Part shown: one piece after another, positions 20,601-30,775 of the stretch | Numbering within the stretch: the first letter of the stretch is position 1 | Layout: the number at the start of each line of letters is the position of its first letter | Source: Methanobacteriota archaeon | GTDB lineage: Archaea; Thermoplasmatota; Poseidoniia; Poseidoniales; Poseidoniaceae | Direction: 5' to 3' | DNA length: 41,383 nucleotides | NCBI GenBank assembly: GCA_002699515.1 | Contig: PAAW01000052.1 | Location: 1 to 41,383 of the forward strand | Program-made: the position numbers and the translations under genes | Notes under the pieces: model-generated | The model's database searches: none | Told to the model about the DNA's origin: nothing | The model's input: the letters and a program-made list of their open reading frames with translations, nothing else

Positions 20601-23600
20601 CATCTGGTAAATCTGGGCTTATATCCCAAGTTGCAACTGCAACTCCTTGAGACGATGGCACGAATTCATTTTGTATTGGATAGTTTATTGCCAAATTAAA
20701 TTCATCATACGGGTAAAATATGTATAATCCAGTACCATTTACAGCCATTTCGAAATAAGTTGTACTGCTACCTCCTGAATTATACGCTGTAATTGTATAA
20801 TTATAATTGGTATTCTGTACTGGAATTCCACTAATTCTTCCATTAGAATCTATTGTAATTCCTGTAGGCAATGATGGTGAAACTTCAAAGTATTCTATAG
20901 GTCCGCCAGTATTTGTTACAATAATAGGGATAATAGGGGCGTCTTTCTTTACTTCGTAGAAATATTCAGGATAAGTAATATTAGGTGCTGGTTCAACAAT
21001 AGTAAACATAATTATTTGTCCTGAATCACATACATCCCAACTATTACATGATTTAATTTTGAATAATTGAGATGTTAAATTTTGAGTAGGGGTTCCTGAA
21101 ATGACTCCAGTACTTGTATCAAGAGTTATTCCTGAAGGTAATTCATTTGGCTCTACCATAAAATAACTGAGATACTCAGGTGTTTGAATATCTGGAGTTA
21201 AAGTATCCATTGGTTCTCCTTTAACAAGATTATACTCTAGAATGTCGATATTTGTCCAGTTAGCAACATCAAATTCAACTATAGGAATCTCTGGCGCTAT
21301 TCCAAATGTTATATTCACAGAAATTGTTCTTAGAACTGGTGTTGAAATTGTAGCATTAAGCATGTAAGTAAAATTTGTATTTGTAAAATTAACTGGAGTT
21401 CCATAAATACGTCCATAATTAGCATCAAAATTTAATCCCTCAGGCAGATCTGGATAAATTGACCAAGTTACAAATTCTTCATAAGATGAATCATAATTAT
21501 ATGTACTTCCCATTGCTAAAATATCACTATAAGTGTTATTTGCAGGAGCCATATAAGAAATTGTATGATCTATTTCTCCAAAGACCCTATACATTCTTGC
21601 AGAACCACTAGAAGAAAATGATTGCCCATTTGAATATTCAGTAGCCGCTGTAGTACCTCCCCATTGTTGAGAATTCATTTCAGCAATAAAATATGGTAAC
21701 TCAAATTGATCTAAACCGAAATCATAAATCCAATTACTACTACTTCCTCCATTTGTACCACTGAAATAAGTTTGGAAACCATCTGAGTTAATTCCCAATA
21801 AATGGAAATATGAGCCGACATTAGAATTTTCTGCATCTATCAAAATATGTACTTCATCGTTACTATCAATTACAGACCTTAATTGTCCAGCATTACTTTT
21901 AGATCCATAATTATTACAACTGTTCCAAATTAAATCTCCAGTTGTACTCATTCTAGCTGCACAAAGCCAACCTTTTTCTGAGGTTGAAAATGTAGTAATA
22001 TTTCCTGCAAAATTTAAATCTCCAGCATCATTGTCAAACGAAGAATATACTATAGAGATACTACCATCACTATATTCCTCAATTGACGGTAAAACTTCAT
22101 TCATGCCTCCAGTATATGTGATATTCTCAGCCCATTGCCATGTTCCTGAAGAATCTAAATGAGCAATAAATGTACTATAGAATGTTGCAGCCGCAGGATC
22201 AAGAACAGTACTTCCAAAACCTAATGCCACTTTTCTAAATTTACCAATCATTGTTGCCGAGCCATCAGAATGTGAGATTACATCTGTATATGCATAACTA
22301 GAGACATCATTACAAGTGTAAGATGAAGAAACAGAAGATTCTAGGTGAGTGGGTGACGAAATCCATGAAATGGAACCTAATGAATCTAATCTTGAAACAT
22401 ATGGAGTGTAATAACCGATACAAGATAATCCATAATCAACTGCTACCCCACCAAAAGTAATTGTTTGTGATGATTGTGTTTTTGCACTAAAAGAAACTGT
22501 TACTTCTCCATTACTTTCTACTGATATTCCTGAATCTGGGGTTACATCAAAGATTCTCAGGCCATTGGGTGATTGGGGTGAATCTGAGTTAGTAACCCAT
22601 AACAAATTACCATTTTCATCATATTTAGCTACAAAAATATCTCTCTCATTAGTTGACTCGAAATCGAAACTTGGCGATTCTGAGAATCTAACATCACAAC
22701 TTGAACTAGTTAATCCTTGATATTCAACAAGTACATATAAATTATTAGAATCATCAATTTCTAAATCTTTAACATCTCCAGAACATAATTTAATTGTTCT
22801 AACCCAATCCCATTTCTTATCTATTCCTCTTTTCGCAACAAATATATCATCACTATCATGTGCAGGTAATACTGGAACTCCTTCAAAATATTCACCTGTA
22901 CCTGTATTAGAATAATAAGAACTAGAGAAAAACATTGACCCTTCATTTCCAAATCTTACTTGATTGCCCTTATGTCCGTTTACATCTCCAGAGTTAGAAT
23001 TCTGTTGTGTAACTGGCAATACTTCATATCCAGATAATAATGGTGATTGATCCCATATCTTAATTGTGAGATTTAGTGAAAAAGGATCATTAGAAGAAGT
23101 AGTAGTAATTTCATAAATAGTACCAACCAAATCCATTTCCAAGGGTATTCCAGTAATATCTCCAGTAGTTGAATCAAAGTTTAATCCCTCTGGTAATTGA
23201 GGAGAAATTGAAATTGATGTTGGTTTCAAACCAGTAAATGTTGTAAGATATCCTTCATTCTCAGTATTAACTTCGAATACAAGTTCTGTTGTTTCATATT
23301 CTAGAGTAGCTTGATCTAATGCGTCACAAGTTCCATCTCCATCTGCATCACCAGGGAAATCATTTACATCAATAGACTGAGAATATTTACCCAAATAATT
23401 TATTTGACTATAAGCAGCATTTGTGCCAGAGCCAACTGAACTGAAAATATAGGGGTCATCATAATCATCAACTATAATTGAAACAGATTTAATGTAATTT
23501 ACATTCCACGACATAAAAACTCTGACAATTTGAGATTCCCAGACACTAGTTAATTCATTAAATGTTGTGTAATATGTACTACCATTACTATGATCAACCC

Positions 23601-26600
23601 AAGTTAAATGTGGTTTATTGGCACTATCAAGAACAAAATCTAATCCATGATTATTCGTTTGGCTAGGAATTGTTGTATTAAATTGAGATTCCCAACCATT
23701 TGATTTTTCTTCAAGATAATATAAGGCACCGTCATTCATGTAAACTAGGTGTGGAGCACCGTTTGAATCTATTAATAACTCTGAACTTAAAGAAGAAATA
23801 ACTGAATTTGAATTTACGGATCCATCGATTAGAACGCCATTTGACCAATTTGAATTAAAAGACTTGTTCCAACTTCTTAATCCTCCTGCGAGGCCTTCAG
23901 CAATAAAATATAATTCTCCATATTCATCGAAAGCAATTTGTGCGAATCCATCTTTTGCGTCGTCAGGATATGCTAAAGACTCTGTAAATGTTTCATTAGT
24001 AATGTCATACACTTGTAATTCTGTATTTGAAGTAAGATAGATGTTCCCATTAGGTGAAATCGCCATATCTGTGTAATCATAACTCTTACCTGTAATTGAT
24101 CCAAGGTTTTCAATATTTTGATCAAGAGTTGCAAAGTTTGTGTTTCCACTTAAAACATCTAATTTATACAAATAGCCTGCTGATGCAATATATGTAATAT
24201 CATCATAATGTGAAAATTCTGAAAAATATCTATATTGTTTATATGAATTCGAATTCGAATTTATATTCATAAATGTTTCTCCTTGTGCTGACGTTGAAGT
24301 ATCATCACCATATCTGTAAATTGATGGATAACCGTTTCTACTATTTCCAAATGTATTTAATATTCCATTTTCATCAAAGAACATATTTCCTTTAGAGTAG
24401 TACATATTCATTCTATAACCACTATTCATTGTTAAAAATTCGTGTCTTGGTTCGCATATACTTTCTTGGATGTCTGTCCATCCATCATCATCATCATCAG
24501 TATCGAATTTGTTACACAAATAATCTCCATCTGTGTCCAAAGGTATTGAAGAAGAATCTATTGGATCTGTATCACATGCTGTTTCATTCAAATCAGTCCA
24601 TGTATCGTCATCATCATCAAGATCTTCTACTAAATTAGTAATACAATCTACGACAATTGAATCTGGTTTCCCGTCATTGTCAGTATCTAAATATGCACAT
24701 GGATCTAATACGAATTTATCATCAACATCTAATGATCCATCATTATCATCATCTGTATCCCATAGATCAATCGTTCCATCATCATCAGTATCTTTAGGTT
24801 TTAACCAAATATCTGAAGCGGGTAAATTATTACCCATTGAATCTGCTTGAGTTCCTACAGCATTGGTATTTTCATGAGCTAATTGACCGAATCCATTATT
24901 CCCCCAACACCTTACTTGCCCATCTTCTCTAATAGCACAAGTTGAAAGATAACCTAACGCTAATGATTCAGCATTTCCTCCAATATCTGTAATTATGAAA
25001 TTATCACCAATATCTGAAATAGAATCTCCAATAGTGCTTGTTGTTTCAGTTCCTAGTTGTCCATTTGAACCTATACCCCAGCATCTTACATTTCCATCGG
25101 AATTTATAGCACAAGAATGAGGAGTTCCCGTAGAGTAATAATTTAAATTCAATTCTCCTTTTGAAATATATAATTGTTGGGTTTTTATATCAGTTCCAAA
25201 ATCTACAGCAACTAAATTATCACCCATTTCTGATTCGGAATCTCCCACATTTGAAGATGGATTACTTCCAGTACCTAATCTTCCGTAGCTATTAGCACCC
25301 CAACAATACACTTCTCCATCTGTTGCTAATGCACAGGAAATTGCTTGACCTGTGGAAATTTTGAAAACACCTCTATCAGAACCTAAGTCTATAAATCTAA
25401 AATCTGAATTTGAACCTAAAGCCGAGTTTCCAAGAGTACTAGTTGTTTTACCAATTCCTAATTCACCAGCCTTATTATCTCCCCAACATTTCATTAATCC
25501 ATTTTCTAATATTGCACAAGAGTGGTCATAACCCAGGGAAATATCTAACGCCTTCATTTCATTACCAAAGTCTACAGCATCATCTGCTATACCTGTATTC
25601 CAAGTATTACCTACTCCAAGTTGACCTACACCATTTGCACCCCAACATTTTACATCACCATCTTCAAACAATGCGCAGTTATGATAACTTCCTGCACTTA
25701 ATTTCACAATATTAGAATTTGTTGTACCGAAATTAATTGGAGTTAATGAATCCCCCATCTCATTAGGATTATCTCCAAAATTATAGCTATTTGATGCACT
25801 ACTGACTTGATTGTACTGATTATCTCCCCAACATACTACCTCCTCAGTATTTAGTAATGCACATACATGAGTTGCTCCTGCAACTATTTGTTTGGCTGTT
25901 CTATTAGTTCCTAAATTTACGAACTGAAGGAATTTTCCAGTTTCATTTACGTTATCACCATATTGAGTATTGTTTCCAATTCCTAATTGACCTTCATGAT
26001 TTCTACCCCAACATTTTACTAATCCTTGAATTGATCTTGCACAATAAAAATCTGTTCCTGCTGCAATTTCCTCAACTCTGTAAAATGTTTTTGAAATATC
26101 TGGTGTTTTGAATGATGTTATCAAATCATCACCAAAACCAATATCTCCATCTTGCACCCAATCTGACGGTTCAGTAAACCCACTAAAGTGAACCCATCCT
26201 AATCCCATTTGGCCATACGTATCCTCTCCCCAACACATTATTCTGTAATCGGAAGAAACAGTATCTGAATTAAATAAAGCACACGAATGATGCCCATTTA
26301 CTGAAACTTCAACTGGAGTATAACCTGTAGGCAAAGATGTCACTGTAACTGGAAGGTTAGATGAAGACATACCTGAATTTCCGTCCCCTAATTCACCAAT
26401 TGATTCTTCTCCCCAACATTTTATTGAGACTTCAACAATTGCACAAACATGTCTTTGTCCAACAGAAATTGAAGTAATTAAATCGGAAGGATCGTCCTTA
26501 AGATCACCTACTTCAGTTCCATTAATACTTGGAGATCCACTTCCTAACATTACAGTACCATCAACACCTAATCCCCAACATCTTGTTTCATCTAATGCTC

Positions 26601-29600
26601 CTCCTAAGGAACAAGTAACATCTTGACCTGCGCTCAATGCCTTGAATAAATAATCTGGTTTAACAAGACCAATTCCTCCAACTCCTTCATGGTCAACTCT
26701 TACCAATGAACTACTATCTGTAGATACTGTTGAACTATTTCCAAGTGTCATGGTGTTTGAACCTCCATTGTATCCCCAACAGTAGGCGTTATCTTCAGAA
26801 TTTGTTACACAATTATGTCTTTTACCTGCGGTAATTGAATCAATAAAGCCAACATCTGATTCAATTATAATCTTTTTAGGTATACTAGAATCTTGTCCAG
26901 AAATTAATGCTTTACTTGTTTGGATTTCGATATCATCAATCCATACAGTATCTAATCCTAAAATATTATTTGCATCTTTATCATATTCCCATGTAAATGT
27001 ATGAATCCCAGTTCCAAATGAGGAAGTATTTTGGGTCCAAGTATTAGATACACCACTCCATTCGCCCATTAGTAACCCATCAATGTAAAATTTTAATTTG
27101 TCAGAAGTATCTGTAGAGGTCTTATATGAAAAAGTTATGTTTCCACCATAAGTATCAACTGTTGTTGAAAAAGAAGATGTAGAACTTGGACTCATAATAT
27201 CTGGAGATTTCCAAGAATATGTTGAACCATCAATATCTGTAGTACCGTCTTGAACCCAAGAATTCGTAATATCTTGGTCCCAATCTAAGTTTAAATCAAC
27301 AAGTCCATCGACTCCTGTATCTGCGAATGTTTCAGCCACAACTACATTACTATCAAATTCATAATATTCTCCAAGTTGTTTATCACTACCACTACCCCAA
27401 CAATATACTTCTCCATTACTTGTAGTTGCACATGTATGTTCATCTCCAGCAGAAACTGATAGAATTGTAACATCCTCATCAAAAGAAACAAACGTTGGTA
27501 ATTCTTCAGCTGATGTATTGCCTAATCCCAATTGTCCTTTATCATTAGCACCCCAACACATTACACTTCCATTATTACTTACAGCACAAGTATGGCTTGT
27601 TCCAGAATCCATAGAAATTACTGTGAAATCTTCAGGTAAATCTACTTCAAGCATATAATCTACTACATTCGAAGGTTCAGCATTTGCTGTAATGCTACCT
27701 AATTGTCCTTGATCATTATGGCCCCAGCACGCTACTTTTCTACTATCTAAAGTTGCACAACTGAAATCATCACCAGTTGAAATTACACTTGATTCGCCAA
27801 TTGCAGGACTGTCATCTTTAGTATCAAATCTATCACAAATTCCATCTTTATCAAAATCAGCTGGAATACTTGTTTCATCGAATCTGTCGGTTAAACATCT
27901 AATTTCATCTAAACCGTTCCATCCATCTCCATCAGAATCAACGTACAATCCTGTTCCAGAGTACCCAATATTGCTCACTACCCAAATATCGCCATAATCT
28001 GCAGTATAATCTGCAATCCATAATCTTCCAGAATGATCGATTAAAATTGAAAGTGATGTTGGTTGTAAAGTAAATACTAATTCTGGGGTTGTCCAAACAC
28101 CCTCTGACCTATGGATAATTTGTAATTGTCCTGAATTATTGAATGCTAAGTAAGGTTCGTGATCAGCATCAATTGCTAAATCAAAAATTCCAGTATCATA
28201 AGGTAATGTTTCATTTTGCCAATTATTAATTGAATCACAACTTCCTGAACAAGAAGAATAAATTAATCCTAAATCATATGTTTCGTGAACAACATGTACT
28301 GAATCATCTGGAGAGATACTAATTGCAATAGAAGAGTTTTCATCATTTCCATAGGCTGATGAATTTAATGAAAAGTTTGTAGAAGTACCATCTGAAAGTA
28401 AATGATAATATGTTAATGAGTCATTGTTAAGATCTCCGTCTCCATCATCAAAAATACCTACAATATGTATTGTATTCTCTGAATCAATTGCAGCATCAAA
28501 ATTATCTGTTACTCCAAGTTCATCATGTTGACTAGCGGTCCAAGATGGTCCTGAACTACATGAAGAAGAACATTTATGAGACCACAAAGTTCCACCTCCA
28601 AGTATTGATACTATCTCTAAAGTGTCATCTGTGTGTAAAACTAATTCTAAATTTGTTGCAACTCCACTTAATGCAAGTGTAACCCATCTTCCATTTTCTT
28701 TTGTAGTATAATGAATCTCATCAGCTGAATCTCCAACTTCTGAATGAACTATATGAGGGACGTCATTAGAATCTACTACAATATCTAAATCTGTTATTCC
28801 TCCAGTACTTTCTCCTAATAGTTCAATCGTCCAAAGACCATTGACATATGTTGCAAATCTCAACCTATCATCATTACCACTGGTATATACTAACGCAGGA
28901 CATCCATCGGAACGTAAAGTCATTGAATTGAATTTACCAATCTCTGCAGTAGAAGCATCAAGTTGGTGAAGTTCCATACTGGGGTTAGTTGCAGTGAATA
29001 ATTCATTACAATCATCACCTTCAAAAGTATCATCTAATTTTAATTCAACATCATCTGTTGGCATATCTAAATTATCATCACCTTTGAAAGCTAAATCCTC
29101 ATATCCTAGTCTACCATTACTTGCAGTACCCCAACATTTGATTCCATTAGTTGTTAAAATTACACAAGCGAATTTATCTCCAACTTCTATACGGTCTGCA
29201 GAACCTCCAACATTAACAGGCTGTAATGAATTACCCATTTCGTTAAAACCGTCTCCACGATCTAATGTATCTCCAAGTCCTAATTGTCCTACATCATTTT
29301 GCCCCCAACATTTTACTTGTGCATTATCTAATATTGCACAAACACTTGTTGTACCTGCATCAATTTCTACAGCATATCTAGAAGTTCCTAAATCAACAAC
29401 TCCTAATGAATTGCCCATTTCTCCACCTTGATCACCTATATCATTAGTATTCTCAATACCTAATTGACCAAATTGGTTATCTCCCCAACATACTGTATCT
29501 GAATTATTTAATATTGCACAAGTGAATCCATCTCCCGCAGTAATATTTACAGCAGTGTTACCGTTTGGAAATGATACAAATCCAAGGTTTGAACCCATTT

Positions 29601-30429
29601 CACTGCCTTGATCTCCAATATCGTCTGTATTTTCAATACCTAATTCTCCATTATCATTGCTACCCCAACAAGAAACTGCCCCATCATCCCATATCGCACA
29701 AGTATGTGTTTTGCCTAATGCTAATTGTGAAACATTTCTACCTGGAGGTAGTTCTACAGTTGCAAAATTATCTCCAACTTCATCTAAATCGTCACCTAAA
29801 TATGATGAGTTGCCCATTCCTAATTGTCCATAATCATTTGCACCCCAACAGATTAAATCATCATTATCTAATTCCACACAAGTATGTCCTGCCCCAGCTT
29901 CCATCATTACGGCATTACGACCTGATGGCAATGATAGAGAAGGAAGCATGTCTCCAGTTTCTAAATATCCGTCACCAAAACCATCTTCGCTTGCTGACAT
30001 ACCTAAACCTAAAGCAGCAACATTACCCCAACATTTTATTGAGTTATCATCCAATAATACACAACTATGTTCATCTCCAAGAGCAAGTGAAATTGGAATA
30101 AGTCCTGTTCCTAAATCTAAAAATGGTAAATTCATGCCCATTTCTCCTGTTTCATCACCTAAATCAAGAACATTTCCAATTCCGAGTTGGCCATCAGAAC
30201 CTTGTCCCCAGCATTTTACAGCTCCTGTAGCACTAATTGCACAAGAATGGGCATCTCCAAGTTCAATTTGAACTGCTGTTCCAGTCGCACCTGAAAATTT
30301 ATTTTCTTGCTCAAATATTTCTTCATTGTGTTCAATTTGATCTGTATTATTGAAATAATATGCTTGTGTCATTAATACCATAAGTAAGGCGTATAATATT
30401 GCTGTGCGGAATCTAGAGTTGTTGCGCAT
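17635..30429 (-). CDS. Giant (4264 aa) secreted membrane-anchored multidomain protein: RCC1 repeats, beta-propeller-like blocks, putative Ig (He_PIG-like), TSP3-like repeats, single TM, cytosolic coiled coil and HhH domain
   Basis: N-terminal hydrophobic signal; many HSCAIxxxGxVxCWGxNxxGQLG repeats; LPEGLxFDxxTGxIxGTP repeats; DxDxDGxxD repeats; WWCCALLFLLLALLIPLVFLAG TM; KAEDEAREK coiled coil; LQRTKGIGPFIEEKLNALGIYTFSQV at the C-terminus. Confidence 0.93.
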   Translation of the reverse strand: MRNNSRFRTAILYALLMVLMTQAYYFNNTDQIEHNEEIFEQENKFSGATGTAVQIELGDAHSCAISATGAVKCWGQGSDGQLGIGNVLDLGDETGEMGMNLPFLDLGTGLIPISLALGDEHSCVLLDDNSIKCWGNVAALGLGMSASEDGFGDGYLETGDMLPSLSLPSGRNAVMMEAGAGHTCVELDNDDLICWGANDYGQLGMGNSSYLGDDLDEVGDNFATVELPPGRNVSQLALGKTHTCAIWDDGAVSCWGSNDNGELGIENTDDIGDQGSEMGSNLGFVSFPNGNTAVNITAGDGFTCAILNNSDTVCWGDNQFGQLGIENTNDIGDQGGEMGNSLGVVDLGTSRYAVEIDAGTTSVCAILDNAQVKCWGQNDVGQLGLGDTLDRGDGFNEMGNSLQPVNVGGSADRIEVGDKFACVILTTNGIKCWGTASNGRLGYEDLAFKGDDNLDMPTDDVELKLDDTFEGDDCNELFTATNPSMELHQLDASTAEIGKFNSMTLRSDGCPALVYTSGNDDRLRFATYVNGLWTIELLGESTGGITDLDIVVDSNDVPHIVHSEVGDSADEIHYTTKENGRWVTLALSGVATNLELVLHTDDTLEIVSILGGGTLWSHKCSSSCSSGPSWTASQHDELGVTDNFDAAIDSENTIHIVGIFDDGDGDLNNDSLTYYHLLSDGTSTNFSLNSSAYGNDENSSIAISISPDDSVHVVHETYDLGLIYSSCSGSCDSINNWQNETLPYDTGIFDLAIDADHEPYLAFNNSGQLQIIHRSEGVWTTPELVFTLQPTSLSILIDHSGRLWIADYTADYGDIWVVSNIGYSGTGLYVDSDGDGWNGLDEIRCLTDRFDETSIPADFDKDGICDRFDTKDDSPAIGESSVISTGDDFSCATLDSRKVACWGHNDQGQLGSITANAEPSNVVDYMLEVDLPEDFTVISMDSGTSHTCAVSNNGSVMCWGANDKGQLGLGNTSAEELPTFVSFDEDVTILSVSAGDEHTCATTSNGEVYCWGSGSDKQLGEYYEFDSNVVVAETFADTGVDGLVDLNLDWDQDITNSWVQDGTTDIDGSTYSWKSPDIMSPSSTSSFSTTVDTYGGNITFSYKTSTDTSDKLKFYIDGLLMGEWSGVSNTWTQNTSSFGTGIHTFTWEYDKDANNILGLDTVWIDDIEIQTSKALISGQDSSIPKKIIIESDVGFIDSITAGKRHNCVTNSEDNAYCWGYNGGSNTMTLGNSSTVSTDSSSLVRVDHEGVGGIGLVKPDYLFKALSAGQDVTCSLGGALDETRCWGLGVDGTVMLGSGSPSINGTEVGDLKDDPSDLITSISVGQRHVCAIVEVSIKCWGEESIGELGDGNSGMSSSNLPVTVTSLPTGYTPVEVSVNGHHSCALFNSDTVSSDYRIMCWGEDTYGQMGLGWVHFSGFTEPSDWVQDGDIGFGDDLITSFKTPDISKTFYRVEEIAAGTDFYCARSIQGLVKCWGRNHEGQLGIGNNTQYGDNVNETGKFLQFVNLGTNRTAKQIVAGATHVCALLNTEEVVCWGDNQYNQVSSASNSYNFGDNPNEMGDSLTPINFGTTNSNIVKLSAGSYHNCALFEDGDVKCWGANGVGQLGVGNTWNTGIADDAVDFGNEMKALDISLGYDHSCAILENGLMKCWGDNKAGELGIGKTTSTLGNSALGSNSDFRFIDLGSDRGVFKISTGQAISCALATDGEVYCWGANSYGRLGTGSNPSSNVGDSESEMGDNLVAVDFGTDIKTQQLYISKGELNLNYYSTGTPHSCAINSDGNVRCWGIGSNGQLGTETTSTIGDSISDIGDNFIITDIGGNAESLALGYLSTCAIREDGQVRCWGNNGFGQLAHENTNAVGTQADSMGNNLPASDIWLKPKDTDDDGTIDLWDTDDDNDGSLDVDDKFVLDPCAYLDTDNDGKPDSIVVDCITNLVEDLDDDDDTWTDLNETACDTDPIDSSSIPLDTDGDYLCNKFDTDDDDDGWTDIQESICEPRHEFLTMNSGYRMNMYYSKGNMFFDENGILNTFGNSRNGYPSIYRYGDDTSTSAQGETFMNINSNSNSYKQYRYFSEFSHYDDITYIASAGYLYKLDVLSGNTNFATLDQNIENLGSITGKSYDYTDMAISPNGNIYLTSNTELQVYDITNETFTESLAYPDDAKDGFAQIAFDEYGELYFIAEGLAGGLRSWNKSFNSNWSNGVLIDGSVNSNSVISSLSSELLIDSNGAPHLVYMNDGALYYLEEKSNGWESQFNTTIPSQTNNHGLDFVLDSANKPHLTWVDHSNGSTYYTTFNELTSVWESQIVRVFMSWNVNYIKSVSIIVDDYDDPYIFSSVGSGTNAAYSQINYLGKYSQSIDVNDFPGDADGDGTCDALDQATLEYETTELVFEVNTENEGYLTTFTGLKPTSISISPQLPEGLNFDSTTGDITGIPLEMDLVGTIYEITTTSSNDPFSLNLTIKIWDQSPLLSGYEVLPVTQQNSNSGDVNGHKGNQVRFGNEGSMFFSSSYYSNTGTGEYFEGVPVLPAHDSDDIFVAKRGIDKKWDWVRTIKLCSGDVKDLEIDDSNNLYVLVEYQGLTSSSCDVRFSESPSFDFESTNERDIFVAKYDENGNLLWVTNSDSPQSPNGLRIFDVTPDSGISVESNGEVTVSFSAKTQSSQTITFGGVAVDYGLSCIGYYTPYVSRLDSLGSISWISSPTHLESSVSSSYTCNDVSSYAYTDVISHSDGSATMIGKFRKVALGFGSTVLDPAAATFYSTFIAHLDSSGTWQWAENITYTGGMNEVLPSIEEYSDGSISIVYSSFDNDAGDLNFAGNITTFSTSEKGWLCAARMSTTGDLIWNSCNNYGSKSNAGQLRSVIDSNDEVHILIDAENSNVGSYFHLLGINSDGFQTYFSGTNGGSSSNWIYDFGLDQFELPYFIAEMNSQQWGGTTAATEYSNGQSFSSSGSARMYRVFGEIDHTISYMAPANNTYSDILAMGSTYNYDSSYEEFVTWSIYPDLPEGLNFDANYGRIYGTPVNFTNTNFTYMLNATISTPVLRTISVNITFGIAPEIPIVEFDVANWTNIDILEYNLVKGEPMDTLTPDIQTPEYLSYFMVEPNELPSGITLDTSTGVISGTPTQNLTSQLFKIKSCNSWDVCDSGQIIMFTIVEPAPNITYPEYFYEVKKDAPIIPIIVTNTGGPIEYFEVSPSLPTGITIDSNGRISGIPVQNTNYNYTITAYNSGGSSTTYFEMAVNGTGLYIFYPYDEFNLAINYPIQNEFVPSSQGVAVATWDISPDLPDGLYFSESEGAIWGVPLELRPELEYTITAVGIDPSLIDSFTISLAVLTDYDADGKPDGDETNTEYWMDIDDDNDNWTDAEEIACSSVPGQYNPLDSNDYPSDIDLDGICDLLDDFDDAPIIMAYPNINLELSLNMPMPAQKPILEGGGILTWEISPELPEGLVFNEYSGVAINLARSNDFEGMISGTPTELLPPTVFTITSQNSMTTASFEITISVLLDTNLDTVPDIYDDDDDGDGWTDEMETLCNSNSLNSSIKPTDTDGDTICDEIDDDDDNDEWIDSEELLCSSDPLNESSIPIFSSPDEPDVCDALLQDSDQDGWSDGMENACGTSSNNSADKPADQDVDGLCDSLDEDDDNDGWVDDLDAFPYDITEWIDTDNDGIGNNEDTDDDNDEWIDSWEDVCSTDPLDNTSTPLDLDGDGFCDVLDQDSDDDGVVDANDAFPNDPSASKDTDGDGDPDTLIGTSTSIPPLVEDLDDDNDTWLDKDEIACGSNPLSNASTPPEGLTCISVESESTFEFMTYWWCCALLFLLLALLIPLVFLAGEKGNNVLMALGVNVGPQPGNTTFEPAVAVGKGTRREPFVLSPIKGVNMGDSVESKETITITKLQLGTEIRVEDLDSVENENRFSMDLIEVQDDDDEEEGFGSIVFRLQFNDNKAAFGTQTPYGEFIGNIRIGNASVYVTWSVTVVGSPEAIEQAEKEIEDNESDAEDETEKAAEKAAEKAAAEEARIKKAEDEAREKVEREAREKVETEERIKKAEDEAREKAKEEVKKEAEEKAAIEERIKKAEQEAKEKVESDAESKLAEMEAQMAAKMAEMEEKLQGLSKKEASLARVEAKAEFIDFDKLGVSESTEIPDEIEKGAKTITLKDASKFPEQGLGYINDSSGENISIKWKAKDGNILTGVSGVKRLISAGSIIFNKDDLQRTKGIGPFIEEKLNALGIYTFSQVSNMDTELEDQVNVAIEFFPGRVKRDQWVNQAKMFIEEDNNL

Positions 30430-30506
30430 AATTATTGGCCAGTAAAATATACTAATAAGTATACTTCAAATATCTCTTGATTTTTTAATTCTTTTTAGAT
30501 TAAAAG

Positions 30507-30578
30507 TGCGAGCGCCGGGATTTGAACCCGGGTTCCGGCGTTGGCAACGCCGGGTGATAACCGCTACACTACGCTCGC
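30507..30578 (-). tRNA. tRNA-Gly (anticodon GCC)
   Basis: Minus strand GCGAGCG TA GTGTAGCGGTTATCAC C CGGCG TTGCCAA CGCCG GAAC CCGGG TTCAAAT CCCGG CGCTCGC A: 7-bp acceptor, 5-bp anticodon and 5-bp T stems all pair; no encoded CCA, no intron. Confidence 0.96.
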
Positions 30579-30775
30579 AGTAATTTGCCGAAAAGTTCTG
30601 CGTATAAACGATTGTCGGAATTTTTTAAAAATTAAAAAAATAAAAACAATAATTCAATAATATTGCTTAATTATGTTCATAATGACAATAAATATCCAAG
30701 TTAGTGCACAATATGCTTATAATAGTAGATTAATTTTGAGCGTATGTTTAATATACCGTCTCGGGAGCGAAGGTA

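Noticed and set aside
29130-30220. Regularly spaced ccccaacattttac blocks that look like a spaced DNA repeat or CRISPR
   Set aside because: The repeats encode the VKCWG core of RCC1 blades, are imperfect, and the intervening sequence is in-frame coding; not a CRISPR array.
30507-30775. tRNA-associated integrated element
   Set aside because: No integrase, no duplicated tRNA 3' end and no mobile genes nearby; the intergenic region is only AT-rich promoter-like DNA.
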